Source: Candidatus Nanopelagicaceae bacterium
GTDB lineage: Bacteria > Actinomycetota > Actinomycetes > Nanopelagicales > Nanopelagicaceae
Reading direction: 5' to 3'
DNA: 45,095 bases
NCBI GenBank assembly: GCA_947490625.1
Contig: CANLHC010000002.1
Span: 1 to 45,095, forward strand
Below are positions 16,213 through 23,848 of the stretch, in pieces (within the stretch, counting starts at the first letter, position 1; each line of letters opens with the position of its first letter). The notes beneath the pieces were generated by a model. That model was not told the DNA's origin, made no database searches, and was given only the letters and a program-made list of their open reading frames with translations. The translations under genes and the position numbers were made by a program.

Positions 16213-16836
16213 CTACTTAATCAGGTAAATCGCAGCGAATAGGGCGATCCATACAACGTCAACGAAGTGCCAGTAGTACGAAACGACGATGGTCGTTGTC
16301 GCTTGTTGATGAGTGAATCGACGAGCTTTAGCCACTCGAACGAGAACTATGAGAAAAGCGATCAAACCACCGGTGACGTGAAGCCCGTGGAAACCGGTAG
16401 CAAGAAAGAAAATGGAACCGTATGCATTAGAGGAAAGGGTGAGACCTTCAGAAACCAAAACTGCGTACTCATAGATTTGGCCAGCGATAAAGAAAGCGCC
16501 CATAAGAAATGTCAGTGCAAACCATTCGCGCATTCCCCACAAATTAATCTGCAGTAATGATCCGCGACGCTTGCTCTGGAATCTCTCAGCCGCGAAGACG
16601 CCAAACTGACAGGTAACAGATGAGAGAACCAGAACAGTTGTATTCACTGCTGCAAATGGAATGCTCAGAAGTTCAGTTGACTCTGCCCAAATCGCTGGGC
16701 CCTGCACTCCTCGAGTGGTGAAGTACATTGCAAAGAGCGCGGCGAAGAACATCAACTCACTTGAGAGCCAGACGATGGTGCCGACTGCCACAACGTTGGG
16801 CTTGGTGATTTTATGCATTGTCTGCGCGGCGGTCAT
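16213..16836 (-). CDS. ctaE: Cytochrome c oxidase subunit III
   Basis: This 207-residue membrane protein has five predicted spans and the family blocks TIVWLSSELMFFAALFAMYF, YGSIFFLATGFHGLHVTGG and YYWHFVDVVWIALF. It supports the oxidase core and proton uptake. It leads the ctaE-qcrC-qcrA-qcrB unit, the usual actinobacterial arrangement, while ctaCDF lies 5 kb away in opposite orientation. ATG 16834-16836 was kept; ATG seven codons in (16818) is an alternative. No Shine-Dalgarno sequence is evident, and AATAAT lies seven bases upstream as a possible leaderless -10. Confidence 0.95.
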   Translation of the reverse strand: MTAAQTMHKITKPNVVAVGTIVWLSSELMFFAALFAMYFTTRGVQGPAIWAESTELLSIPFAAVNTTVLVLSSVTCQFGVFAAERFQSKRRGSLLQINLWGMREWFALTFLMGAFFIAGQIYEYAVLVSEGLTLSSNAYGSIFFLATGFHGLHVTGGLIAFLIVLVRVAKARRFTHQQATTTIVVSYYWHFVDVVWIALFAAIYLIK

Positions 16837-16864
16837 GGAGGTGATTATTCCCGAAATTGCGCAC

Positions 16865-16920
16865 TTTCACCTCTTTGCTCGAGCAATAAAGCCTCTTATT
16901 TACCCCTCAAAAGGGTGAAA
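16865..16920. promoter_or_regulatory. Palindromes in the ctaE/receiver intergenic region
   Basis: The 128-base divergent region holds the perfect 12-base palindrome TTGCTCGAGCAA at 16875-16886. A second arm pair, ACCC-ctcaaaa-GGGT, lies at about 16902-16916. They sit upstream of ctaE and could be operators for respiratory control, but no regulator can be named. Confidence 0.3.
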
Positions 16921-16952
16921 CGGGTCACCATGATTGAGCCGGATCCACGATG

Positions 16953-16958
16953 TAGACT
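16953..16958 (+). promoter_or_regulatory. Leaderless -10 element of the receiver-like gene
   Basis: TAGACT ends six bases before ATG 16965, with no Shine-Dalgarno sequence. Confidence 0.55.
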
Positions 16959-16964
16959 TTCGCC

Positions 16965-17396
16965 ATGGATGCAACGCAGAAACCTCTGACAATCGTTATG
17001 TACTCAGATGACAAGACGGTTCGCTCGCACATCACCGCCGCCTTAGGGTCGCGGGTTGCCCCAGACCTTGCTCCTCATCGCATCGTCGAGTGTGCCACGG
17101 GCCCTGCTCTGCGCCTCTATGTCGATGGTCGTGCACGAACTGGAGATGTCGATATTGACCTGTTTATTCTTGATGCTGAGGCAGCTCCCGAAGGCGGGAT
17201 GGGGATTGCTCGCCAATTAAAAGATGAAGTTTTTAACTGCCCACCGGTTCTCTTAATCACTGCTCGCAAAGAGGATGCCTGGCTAGCAACATGGTCGCGA
17301 GCTGAGGCAAATGTTCTACACCCGATTGACCCATTCACATTGGCCGAGACCGTGGCAGATTTGCTCCGTACCTCGATTGCCCGAGTAAAGGCGTAG
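16965..17396 (+). CDS. Receiver-like (CheY-fold) protein lacking the conserved lysine
   Basis: This 143-residue protein has the pattern of a response-regulator receiver domain and no output domain. The acidic pair is Asp15-Asp16, the candidate phospho-acceptor Asp70 is in LFILDAEA, and the switch threonine is Thr99 in LLITA. At the place of the conserved lysine before proline it has His119 (NVLHPIDP), so it may not be phosphorylated normally. GGMGIARQLKDE and AWLATWSRA are strong blocks that I associate with an actinobacterial family found beside ctaE/trpD. No histidine kinase is nearby. Function unknown. Confidence 0.7.
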   Translation: MDATQKPLTIVMYSDDKTVRSHITAALGSRVAPDLAPHRIVECATGPALRLYVDGRARTGDVDIDLFILDAEAAPEGGMGIARQLKDEVFNCPPVLLITARKEDAWLATWSRAEANVLHPIDPFTLAETVADLLRTSIARVKA

Positions 17397-17436
17397 AGAT
17401 CTCTCAGTCTCACGTTCTCAAAAAGGAGACTCAGCA

Positions 17437-18468
17437 ATGACATGGATTGAGAGCATTGGTCGACTTCACAGCGGCATTGATTTAGAGCCACATGAGGTTT
17501 CTTCAATAATGCAGACCATCCTTGAGGGGCGAGCAGAGGTAAGTGATATTAAGGAGTTTTTACTCGCCTTGAAGAAGAAGGGCGAAAGTGCAGATGAGGT
17601 AAGCGCACTCGTTGCAGAGATGTTTCGCCACAGCTCTCCGATCAGCATTACAGATCGCTCGGTCGACACGGTCGGTACCGGTGGCGATGGTGCTCAGACA
17701 ATAAATATTTCGACAACTGCAGCAATTATTGCCGCCTCAGCAGGAGCGCGCGTTGTTAAACATGGAAATCGTGCGGCATCGAGTAAATCAGGTTCAGGGG
17801 ATCTACTTGAAGCACTTGGCGTCGCCATCACACTCGACGGTCCTAAGGTCGCTCAATGCGTAAAGCAGTTAGGGATCGGATTCTGTTTCGCGCCAATATT
17901 CCATCCTGCGATGAGATATGCAGCCCCAGCACGGAAAGAGCTAGGAGTGCCTACCGTATTTAACATTCTTGGACCTTTGGCCAATCCAGCTAAACCACAG
18001 GCGGCGGCTATTGGTGTTGCTGATGATCGAATGCATCGTGTGATGGCGCAAGTGTTAGCTACTCGCGGAGTTGATGGATTTGTATTCCGTGGCGATGACG
18101 GCCTTGATGAAATAACGCTATCGACAACCACCTCTGTACTGACTATTGGTGAGGGAAAGATTCAGAGCGATCGAATCGACCCACTAGATTTTGGAATTGC
18201 GCGAGCCCCGATTGTTGATTTAGTGGGTGGCGATGCAACGGAGAACGCGCGAATCACAACAGCTATTTTTGAAGGTGAGACCGGTGCACCGCGTGATGCG
18301 GTACTGCTCAACGCAGCTGCCGCAATTGCCGCATTCGACGGTGAGACTGATTTAGGTATTCACGAACGAATCTCGAAATCCCTGGCGAAGGCCAGTAGCG
18401 CTCTTGATTCTGGGGCCACTCGACGACTACTCACAGAGTGGGTCGCCTTCTCGCAGTCGCTGGTGTAG
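17437..18468 (+). CDS. trpD: Anthranilate phosphoribosyltransferase
   Basis: TrpD joins anthranilate to phosphoribosyl pyrophosphate in tryptophan synthesis. The 343-residue protein has the PRPP-binding loop VDTVGTGGDG near residue 75, KHGNRAASSKSGSGDLLEAL, and the metal-binding DDGLDEITL near residue 223. An AAGGAG Shine-Dalgarno sequence lies nine bases before ATG, unlike many neighbours with leaderless starts. No other trp gene is in the window, and it stands alone after the receiver-like gene. Its 3' end overlaps the convergent exonuclease gene by 38 bases. Confidence 0.96.
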   Translation: MTWIESIGRLHSGIDLEPHEVSSIMQTILEGRAEVSDIKEFLLALKKKGESADEVSALVAEMFRHSSPISITDRSVDTVGTGGDGAQTINISTTAAIIAASAGARVVKHGNRAASSKSGSGDLLEALGVAITLDGPKVAQCVKQLGIGFCFAPIFHPAMRYAAPARKELGVPTVFNILGPLANPAKPQAAAIGVADDRMHRVMAQVLATRGVDGFVFRGDDGLDEITLSTTTSVLTIGEGKIQSDRIDPLDFGIARAPIVDLVGGDATENARITTAIFEGETGAPRDAVLLNAAAAIAAFDGETDLGIHERISKSLAKASSALDSGATRRLLTEWVAFSQSLV

Positions 18469-19099
18469 CAACGCGCGATTTTTGTGTCGGCTTTCTGCCA
18501 CCGCCGAGTAATTGATTGATCGTAAAAATATCAAAGGTACCCAATCGCTCAATGACACCGTGAAGCACATCAACAGTTGCTTCTGCATCATCTAGGGCTC
18601 TGTGATTTGGTGCAATGTGTGTATCGAAGTATTCCGCCAGAGTTCCTAACTGGTAATTGGCAACATCATCTTTTGTAAGGACAAGTCGGGCCAGTTTTAC
18701 AGTGTCGAGTACTCGAAAGTCGGGCCAGATGTAGCCATGAAGAGCAGATGCTGTTTTAAGAAATGAGAGATCAAAGGGTGCGTTATGAGCGACAAATACG
18801 CTCTCTTCGGGGCTGCCGATAAATTCACAGAGCATAGGAAGAACTGTTTGAATCGACGGTGCGTCAGCCAGCATCTGATCAGTGATTCCGGTGAGTTCGA
18901 CGATGAACGGTGAGAGCGGAGTAGATGGATTGATGAGTGTGTGGAAAGTACCTTTCACATCCCCGCCACAGACTTTAACTGCGCCGATCTCGGTGATTGC
19001 GCTACCGGTACGTGCGGAGGCTCCAGATGTCTCTAGGTCGAGAACAACGAAGGTGACATCACTGAGCTGCCGATCTGGCACAAACTTTCGTTGAGTCAT
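18431..19099 (-). CDS. DnaQ-like 3'-5' exonuclease (DEDDh family)
   Basis: This 222-residue protein is a single DEDDh exonuclease domain of the polymerase III epsilon type. Catalytic residues are visible: Asp and Glu in VVLDLETSGAS, Asp in AHNAPFDLSFL, and His plus Asp in NHRALDDAEAT. A basic C-terminal tail of about 25 residues follows. It lacks the GIY-YIG nuclease part of the longer actinobacterial UvrC-like fusion. It could proofread or trim DNA or RNA. The start is supported by TACCGT six bases upstream. Confidence 0.88.
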   Translation of the reverse strand: MTQRKFVPDRQLSDVTFVVLDLETSGASARTGSAITEIGAVKVCGGDVKGTFHTLINPSTPLSPFIVELTGITDQMLADAPSIQTVLPMLCEFIGSPEESVFVAHNAPFDLSFLKTASALHGYIWPDFRVLDTVKLARLVLTKDDVANYQLGTLAEYFDTHIAPNHRALDDAEATVDVLHGVIERLGTFDIFTINQLLGGGRKPTQKSRVATPATARRRPTL

Positions 19100-19105
19100 G
19101 GAGCT

Positions 19106-19111
19106 ACGGTA
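19106..19111 (-). promoter_or_regulatory. Leaderless -10 element of the DnaQ-like gene
   Basis: TACCGT on the minus strand ends six bases before ATG 19097-19099. Confidence 0.45.
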
Positions 19112-19131
19112 GAGCGATCAACTGACAAAAA

Positions 19132-19410
19132 CTACTTCTTCTTACGCTTGATCACTCGCTTGGCTTGGGCAGTGAATTTGTCTGTCTCTTTCTTCAACCG
19201 GGAGAACACGATTTCGGCCCATGCAAATTCAGTTGCCAGTATTGCTACACCAAGGACTACCAGTGGTAATCCGGGGGCCAAGGGCAAGAAGAGGGAAACT
19301 ATCCCGAAAATTGTGAGTGAGGATCCAACGACGGCCACAATGATCCATCTCAGAGGATGGGGCAAGTGTCTCCAGACATTGTCGAACTTCCGTCGAAAAT
19401 TCAGCGCCAT
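19132..19410 (-). CDS. PGPGW-family small membrane protein
   Basis: This 92-residue protein has two membrane spans near residues 22-40 and 44-65 and a very basic C terminus ending KRVIKRKKK. The family block is PLAPGLPLVVLGVAILATEF followed by AWAE; the name motif PGPGW is changed to APGLP here. Function is unknown. GGAAG lies about eight bases before ATG. It lies 32 bases upstream of the exonuclease gene on the same strand and may be cotranscribed. Confidence 0.78.
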   Translation of the reverse strand: MALNFRRKFDNVWRHLPHPLRWIIVAVVGSSLTIFGIVSLFLPLAPGLPLVVLGVAILATEFAWAEIVFSRLKKETDKFTAQAKRVIKRKKK

Positions 19411-19482
19411 GTGATTCTTCCGTCCGTGTTCATGTTGGGCAGAGTCTATCCCACCCTACTTTCCTATACATCTTCAATGGCG

Positions 19483-19488
19483 TAGATT
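19483..19488 (+). promoter_or_regulatory. Leaderless -10 element of the aldo/keto reductase gene
   Basis: TAGATT ends seven bases before ATG 19496. Confidence 0.5.
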
Positions 19489-19495
19489 CTCAGGC

Positions 19496-20497
19496 ATGGA
19501 ATATAGACGCCTTGGCAGTACCGGAATGTACGTATCAGAAATTTCTTATGGAAACTGGATCACCCATGGTTCCCAAGTTGAGCAAGATGCCGCCATTAAA
19601 TGCGTTAAGACAGCCCTCGATGTAGGTATCACGACTTTTGATACGGCAGATGCTTATGCCGGCACTAGGGCCGAGACTGTTCTAGGAAAAGCTCTCAAAG
19701 GTGTTCGGCGCGAATCATATGAGCTTTTTACTAAGGTCTACTGGCCAACAGGAGATGGAAAGAACGACCGCGGACTCTCACGTAAGCACATCATGGAATC
19801 CTGCCATGCCTCGCTCAAGCGACTGAATGTGGAGAATATCGATCTTTATCAGATGCACCGATTCGATGTGGAAACACCGCTCGAGGAATCACTGCAAGCC
19901 TTTGAAGATCTCATTCGTCAAGGAAAAGTTAACTACATTGGATTTTCGGAATGGACGGCCGGTCAGATTTCCGCAGCACTAAAAATCCAAGATCAACGTG
20001 GCTTCTCTCGCTTTGTTTCAAGCCAGCCGCAATATTCAGCACTATGGCGAATTATTGAAGCGGAAGTGGTCCCACTATCTCGCAAGGAAGGTATAGGACA
20101 GATTGTGTGGTCCCCGGTAACCCAAGGAGTTCTCACAGGAAAGTACAAGCCAGGTGGAAAACTTCCAGCGGGATCTCGTGCCACAGATAAGAAGAGTGGC
20201 GCAGGAATGATCTCTCGCTGGATGCGCGATGATGTTTTGGAAGCCGTTCAAAAGCTTGCACCTATTGCAGATTCAGTAGGGCTCACAATGTCGCAACTCG
20301 CTATCGCCTGGGTCTTGCAAAATGACAACGTCTCTTCAGCGATTATGGGTGCAACAAAGCCTTCTCAGGTAAAGGAAAACGTGAAGGCCGCTGGAGTAAA
20401 GCTGGACACATCGGTAATGAGTGCTATTGATAAGGCTCTTGGCTCGCTTCCAGAACGCGACCCAAAACTTACGACCAGTCCACAATCACGTCCGTAG
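19496..20497 (+). CDS. Aldo/keto reductase (Kv-beta-like group)
   Basis: This 333-residue NADPH-dependent barrel enzyme starts MEYRRLGSTGMYVSEISYG, as in the Kv-beta/YghZ branch. The catalytic tetrad is visible: Asp and Tyr in FDTADAYAGT, Lys in LFTKVYW, His in QMHRFD. The cofactor loop WSPVTQGVLTGKY and the C-terminal IMGATKPSQVKEN are also typical. It reduces aldehydes or ketones; the substrate is not predictable. The M3 peptidase follows twelve bases later and is probably in the same operon. Confidence 0.92.
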   Translation: MEYRRLGSTGMYVSEISYGNWITHGSQVEQDAAIKCVKTALDVGITTFDTADAYAGTRAETVLGKALKGVRRESYELFTKVYWPTGDGKNDRGLSRKHIMESCHASLKRLNVENIDLYQMHRFDVETPLEESLQAFEDLIRQGKVNYIGFSEWTAGQISAALKIQDQRGFSRFVSSQPQYSALWRIIEAEVVPLSRKEGIGQIVWSPVTQGVLTGKYKPGGKLPAGSRATDKKSGAGMISRWMRDDVLEAVQKLAPIADSVGLTMSQLAIAWVLQNDNVSSAIMGATKPSQVKENVKAAGVKLDTSVMSAIDKALGSLPERDPKLTTSPQSRP

Positions 20498-20509
20498 AAG
20501 GCGATCTAC

Positions 20510-22546
20510 ATGGCTGAGAATATCTTTTTAAAGAGAAGCGTCCTTGAGTACGAACTTCCTGATTTTCGCCAGCTGGAAGAAGAACACTATCTAGACGGTT
20601 TTTACAAAGGAACAGCAGCGCAGCTAGAAGAAGTCGAAGCAATCATTGCTTCAGGTGAGCCAACTTTTGAAAACACTATTGTCGCGCTTGAAAAAAGTGG
20701 GCAGATTTTATCGAGGATGCTCAATGTCTTCTATAACAAATCATCCAGTGATACCAATGACGCACTAGATGCGATTGAAGAAGAAATCGCTCCCAAGTTG
20801 TCGGCACACCAAGACGCAATTTCTCTCAATCCCGCGCTCTTTTCTCGGATTAAGGCTTTGTACGATAAGCGGGATTCGCTAGCTCTCTCATCAGAAGACG
20901 CATGGTTGCTGGAAAAGTACTACCGAGATTTTGTCTATGCCGGTGCTCACCTGAAGCAGGAGCAACGAGCTGAGTTGACCAAAATTAACGAGCGGCTTTC
21001 GTCGTTAGAGACGCAGTTTTCTAAGAACTTATTGACTGACACTAATGAGAGCGCATTAATTGTTGATTCAATTGCTGAACTGGCAGGGCTATCCGCAGGA
21101 GAGATCGAGGCGGCCGCTGATGCGGCCAAGGCTCGTGGACTAAAGGGAAAATTCCTCCTAGCGATGGTGAATTTTAGTGGTAACCCGATGCTGGAAAGTC
21201 TTGAGGTTCGTTCTACGCGCGAACGCATCATGAAGGCATCTTTACTTCGCGGCAATCGTGACAATGATTCTGACACCAAGAAAATCATTGTGGAGATGGC
21301 CAAGCTTCGTGCAATACGCGCACAGCTCTTTGGAAAGAAGACACACGCCGAATACATCATCGCTGAGCAGACTGCTGGAAGTGTAGAAAATGTTCATGCA
21401 ATGCTGCGCAAGATCGCACCAGCTGCGGTACGCAACGCTCGCGCTGAGGGTGCTGATATTCAAGCGATGATCAAAGATTCTGGTGAAAACTTTGACCTAG
21501 CTAGCTGGGATTGGGATTTCTACACAGAGAAGGTCCGCAAGGCTAAACACAATATCGATTCAAGCGCCATGCGTCCGTACTTTGAATTAGAGCGAGTACT
21601 CAGCGATGGCGTCTTCTTTGCAGCCAATAAACTCTTTGGTATCTCGTTTAAGGAACGCCCGGACTTAGTCACCTATCACCCAGAAGCACGCGCCTTTGAA
21701 GTGTTCAATGAAGATGGCAGCAAACTCGGGCTCTTTATTGGAGACTTCTACACACGAGACTCAAAGCGCGGTGGCGCATGGATGAATAATCTTGTCGATC
21801 AGAATTTTCTTCTTGGTCAGTTGCCGGTCGTAGTAAATAACCTCAACATTCCTAAGCCAGCGGCAGGACAGCCGACACTGCTTACCTACGACGAAATCGT
21901 TACCTTGTTCCACGAGTTCGGGCATGCACTCCATGGGCTTCTCTCTCGCGTTACCTATCCGCGCGTATCAGGAACAAATGTTCAGCGAGATTTCGTAGAA
22001 TTCCCTTCACAAGTAAATGAGATGTGGATCCTGTGGCCAGAAGTCGTCTCCAACTACGCCAAGCATCATGAGACGGGAGAAGTACTTCCGCAAGATCTCA
22101 TTGATCGCCTCAAAGGTGCATCAACTTTCAATGAAGGTCACGCAACAACGAGTTACCTCGCAGCGTCAATCCTTGACTTAGCGTGGCACTCCTTAGAAGC
22201 CGGAGAGGATGTTTCAGATGTTGTGGCATTCGAAGAACAAGCGATAAAAGATTACGGACTTGATTATCACGCGGTGCCAACTCGTTATCGCAGCACCTAT
22301 TTCTCTCACATCTTCGGTGGCGGATATTCAGCTGGGTATTACGGTTACATCTGGAGTGAAGTTCTTGATGCCGAATCAGTGCAATGGTTTAAGGATAATG
22401 GTGGGTTGACTCGCACAAATGGTGATCACTTCCGCAAAGAGCTGCTCAGTCGTGGTGGTTCAATTGATTCAATGACTATGTTCAAGAATTTCCGTGGGCG
22501 TGAAGCGACGATCACGCCTCTTCTTAAGCGCCGTGGGCTGGAGTAA
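20510..22546 (+). CDS. M3-family zinc metallopeptidase (peptidyl-dipeptidase/oligopeptidase A type)
   Basis: This 678-residue cytoplasmic enzyme degrades short peptides. The zinc site HEFGH lies in VTLFHEFGHALHGL near residue 465, and the third ligand glutamate is in the FVEFPSQVNEMW block about 25 residues later. HIFGGGYSAGYYGYIWS, the conserved C-terminal substrate-binding region, is present. The N-terminal half is a long helical domain, as in Dcp and PrlC. No signal peptide. GAAGG lies before the ATG. The 3' end overlaps the convergent phosphatase gene by 23 bases. Confidence 0.95.
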   Translation: MAENIFLKRSVLEYELPDFRQLEEEHYLDGFYKGTAAQLEEVEAIIASGEPTFENTIVALEKSGQILSRMLNVFYNKSSSDTNDALDAIEEEIAPKLSAHQDAISLNPALFSRIKALYDKRDSLALSSEDAWLLEKYYRDFVYAGAHLKQEQRAELTKINERLSSLETQFSKNLLTDTNESALIVDSIAELAGLSAGEIEAAADAAKARGLKGKFLLAMVNFSGNPMLESLEVRSTRERIMKASLLRGNRDNDSDTKKIIVEMAKLRAIRAQLFGKKTHAEYIIAEQTAGSVENVHAMLRKIAPAAVRNARAEGADIQAMIKDSGENFDLASWDWDFYTEKVRKAKHNIDSSAMRPYFELERVLSDGVFFAANKLFGISFKERPDLVTYHPEARAFEVFNEDGSKLGLFIGDFYTRDSKRGGAWMNNLVDQNFLLGQLPVVVNNLNIPKPAAGQPTLLTYDEIVTLFHEFGHALHGLLSRVTYPRVSGTNVQRDFVEFPSQVNEMWILWPEVVSNYAKHHETGEVLPQDLIDRLKGASTFNEGHATTSYLAASILDLAWHSLEAGEDVSDVVAFEEQAIKDYGLDYHAVPTRYRSTYFSHIFGGGYSAGYYGYIWSEVLDAESVQWFKDNGGLTRTNGDHFRKELLSRGGSIDSMTMFKNFRGREATITPLLKRRGLE

Positions 22547-23033
22547 TAGTGTCAATAAACCCGTCGACGGCAGACTCGATCATCTTTAACACCTTTTCGT
22601 AGGCACCTTCAGGTTGGTTGTAAGGATCCGGAACTTCGAGCTGGTGGTATTGACTCGATAACGGATCTATCTCTTGCAGCTCAGGATCAAAGCTTCGGAG
22701 GTAGAAAACCTTCTTCGCTTCTTCTTGACTCGGGGCTATGGAAATCACGTTTTCGAAGTTGCTTGAATCCATTACTAATATGTAATCATTGACGAAAAAA
22801 TCGTTGACTTTAAACTGTGACACTTCGTGGTGATGAACGTATCCAGCCTTTTCCCAAACTTTCTTTGATGTTGGATGCGGACCTTGCCCGACATGCCAAC
22901 CGCTCGTTCCTGAACTACTTACGATGATCTCGATGCCAGTTGTTGATCGCGCTTTGCTTGCTAGCACCGCAGCGGCCATGGGGGAGCGACAGATATTTCC
23001 TAAACAGACCATCGCCACGTGAAGAGAAGCCAT
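22524..23033 (-). CDS. Low-molecular-weight protein tyrosine phosphatase
   Basis: This 169-residue enzyme has the phosphatase loop CLGNICRS with catalytic Cys10 and Arg16 close to the N terminus. The general-acid loop is VPDPYNQP, Asp plus Tyr. Such enzymes act on phosphotyrosine proteins, often in control of exopolysaccharide or stress responses; some dephosphorylate arginine. No tyrosine kinase is nearby. TAGGCT lies six bases before the ATG. The start is only 32 bases from that of the divergent methyltransferase gene. Confidence 0.92.
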   Translation of the reverse strand: MASLHVAMVCLGNICRSPMAAAVLASKARSTTGIEIIVSSSGTSGWHVGQGPHPTSKKVWEKAGYVHHHEVSQFKVNDFFVNDYILVMDSSNFENVISIAPSQEEAKKVFYLRSFDPELQEIDPLSSQYHQLEVPDPYNQPEGAYEKVLKMIESAVDGFIDTITPAHGA

Positions 23034-23039
23034 GACACA

Positions 23040-23045
23040 AGCCTA
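23040..23045 (-). promoter_or_regulatory. Leaderless -10 element of the tyrosine phosphatase gene
   Basis: TAGGCT on the minus strand ends six bases before ATG 23031-23033. Confidence 0.55.
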
Positions 23046-23053
23046 TTCTCCTT

Positions 23054-23059
23054 TAGACT
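23054..23059 (+). promoter_or_regulatory. Leaderless -10 element of the methyltransferase gene
   Basis: TAGACT ends six bases before GTG 23066, which decides that start over ATG 23072. Confidence 0.55.
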
Positions 23060-23065
23060 CGTCGA

Positions 23066-23848
23066 GTGAATATGGACATCGTTCTCATCGTTTTTCTAGT
23101 GATCACTGTGGTTGGTATCGCCTACCTCGTTAGAAGTATGCGAGCGTTACACCGAAAGCTCAACCGCAATGCCGATCGAACATCTAGAGAGCTAACAACT
23201 CAGACATCGCGAATCAAGGATGAGATTGGCAATGCCTATCATCAAGTAGAAGCGATTGAGCAGCTTCTTCCACTACTCAAGCTAAAAGCTCCCTTGCCAC
23301 CATCGCGCGGATGGGCAGCTTCACCGGACTTTCTTCTATCACTTGCCCATCTGACACAAAAGATTCGACCAAGATTGGCGGTTGAACTTGGTTCGGGGAC
23401 ATCAACGCTAGTACTAGCAAAGTCTGGCGCGAGGAAAGTCATCAGCCTTGACCATTCCCATGAATTTGGAAGTCAGACAAGAGAGATGCTTTCAAGCCAC
23501 GGAGTTCGTGGAGTTGAGATTCGAATTAACGAATTAGAGACGTATCCCAAGGGTTACAAGTGGTATGCCAAATCATCATTTAAAGGATTGGCAAAGATTG
23601 ATCTTCTGGTTATCGATGGGCCTCCGAGTTCGACAAATGCCGATGCGAGATATCCGGCGCTAGAGCATTTGATTCCGTTGCTCTCGCCGAAGGCAACAAT
23701 TGTTCTCGATGATGTTTTCCGCGAAGAAGAGCGCAAGCTGGCAGATGCCATCGTTGCCGCACTTCCGGGTCACATGTTGAGAATTCTTTCGCATGAAAAG
23801 GGTACGGCGGTTATCTCTCCTTCCTCAGGAAAAAGAGTTTTCTCATGA
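23066..23848 (+). CDS. Membrane-anchored class I SAM-dependent methyltransferase
   Basis: This 260-residue protein has an N-terminal membrane span (residues 3-22), a short helical linker, and a Rossmann methyltransferase domain of the Methyltransf_24 type. The SAM loop is AVELGSGTSTLVLA near residue 110, and further blocks are VISLDHSHEFG, LLVIDGPPSS and ATIVLDDVFR. The acceptor is unknown; a sugar or surface glycan would fit a membrane enzyme. The stop overlaps the kinase gene by four bases, so the two are coupled. Confidence 0.8.
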   Translation: MNMDIVLIVFLVITVVGIAYLVRSMRALHRKLNRNADRTSRELTTQTSRIKDEIGNAYHQVEAIEQLLPLLKLKAPLPPSRGWAASPDFLLSLAHLTQKIRPRLAVELGSGTSTLVLAKSGARKVISLDHSHEFGSQTREMLSSHGVRGVEIRINELETYPKGYKWYAKSSFKGLAKIDLLVIDGPPSSTNADARYPALEHLIPLLSPKATIVLDDVFREEERKLADAIVAALPGHMLRILSHEKGTAVISPSSGKRVFS

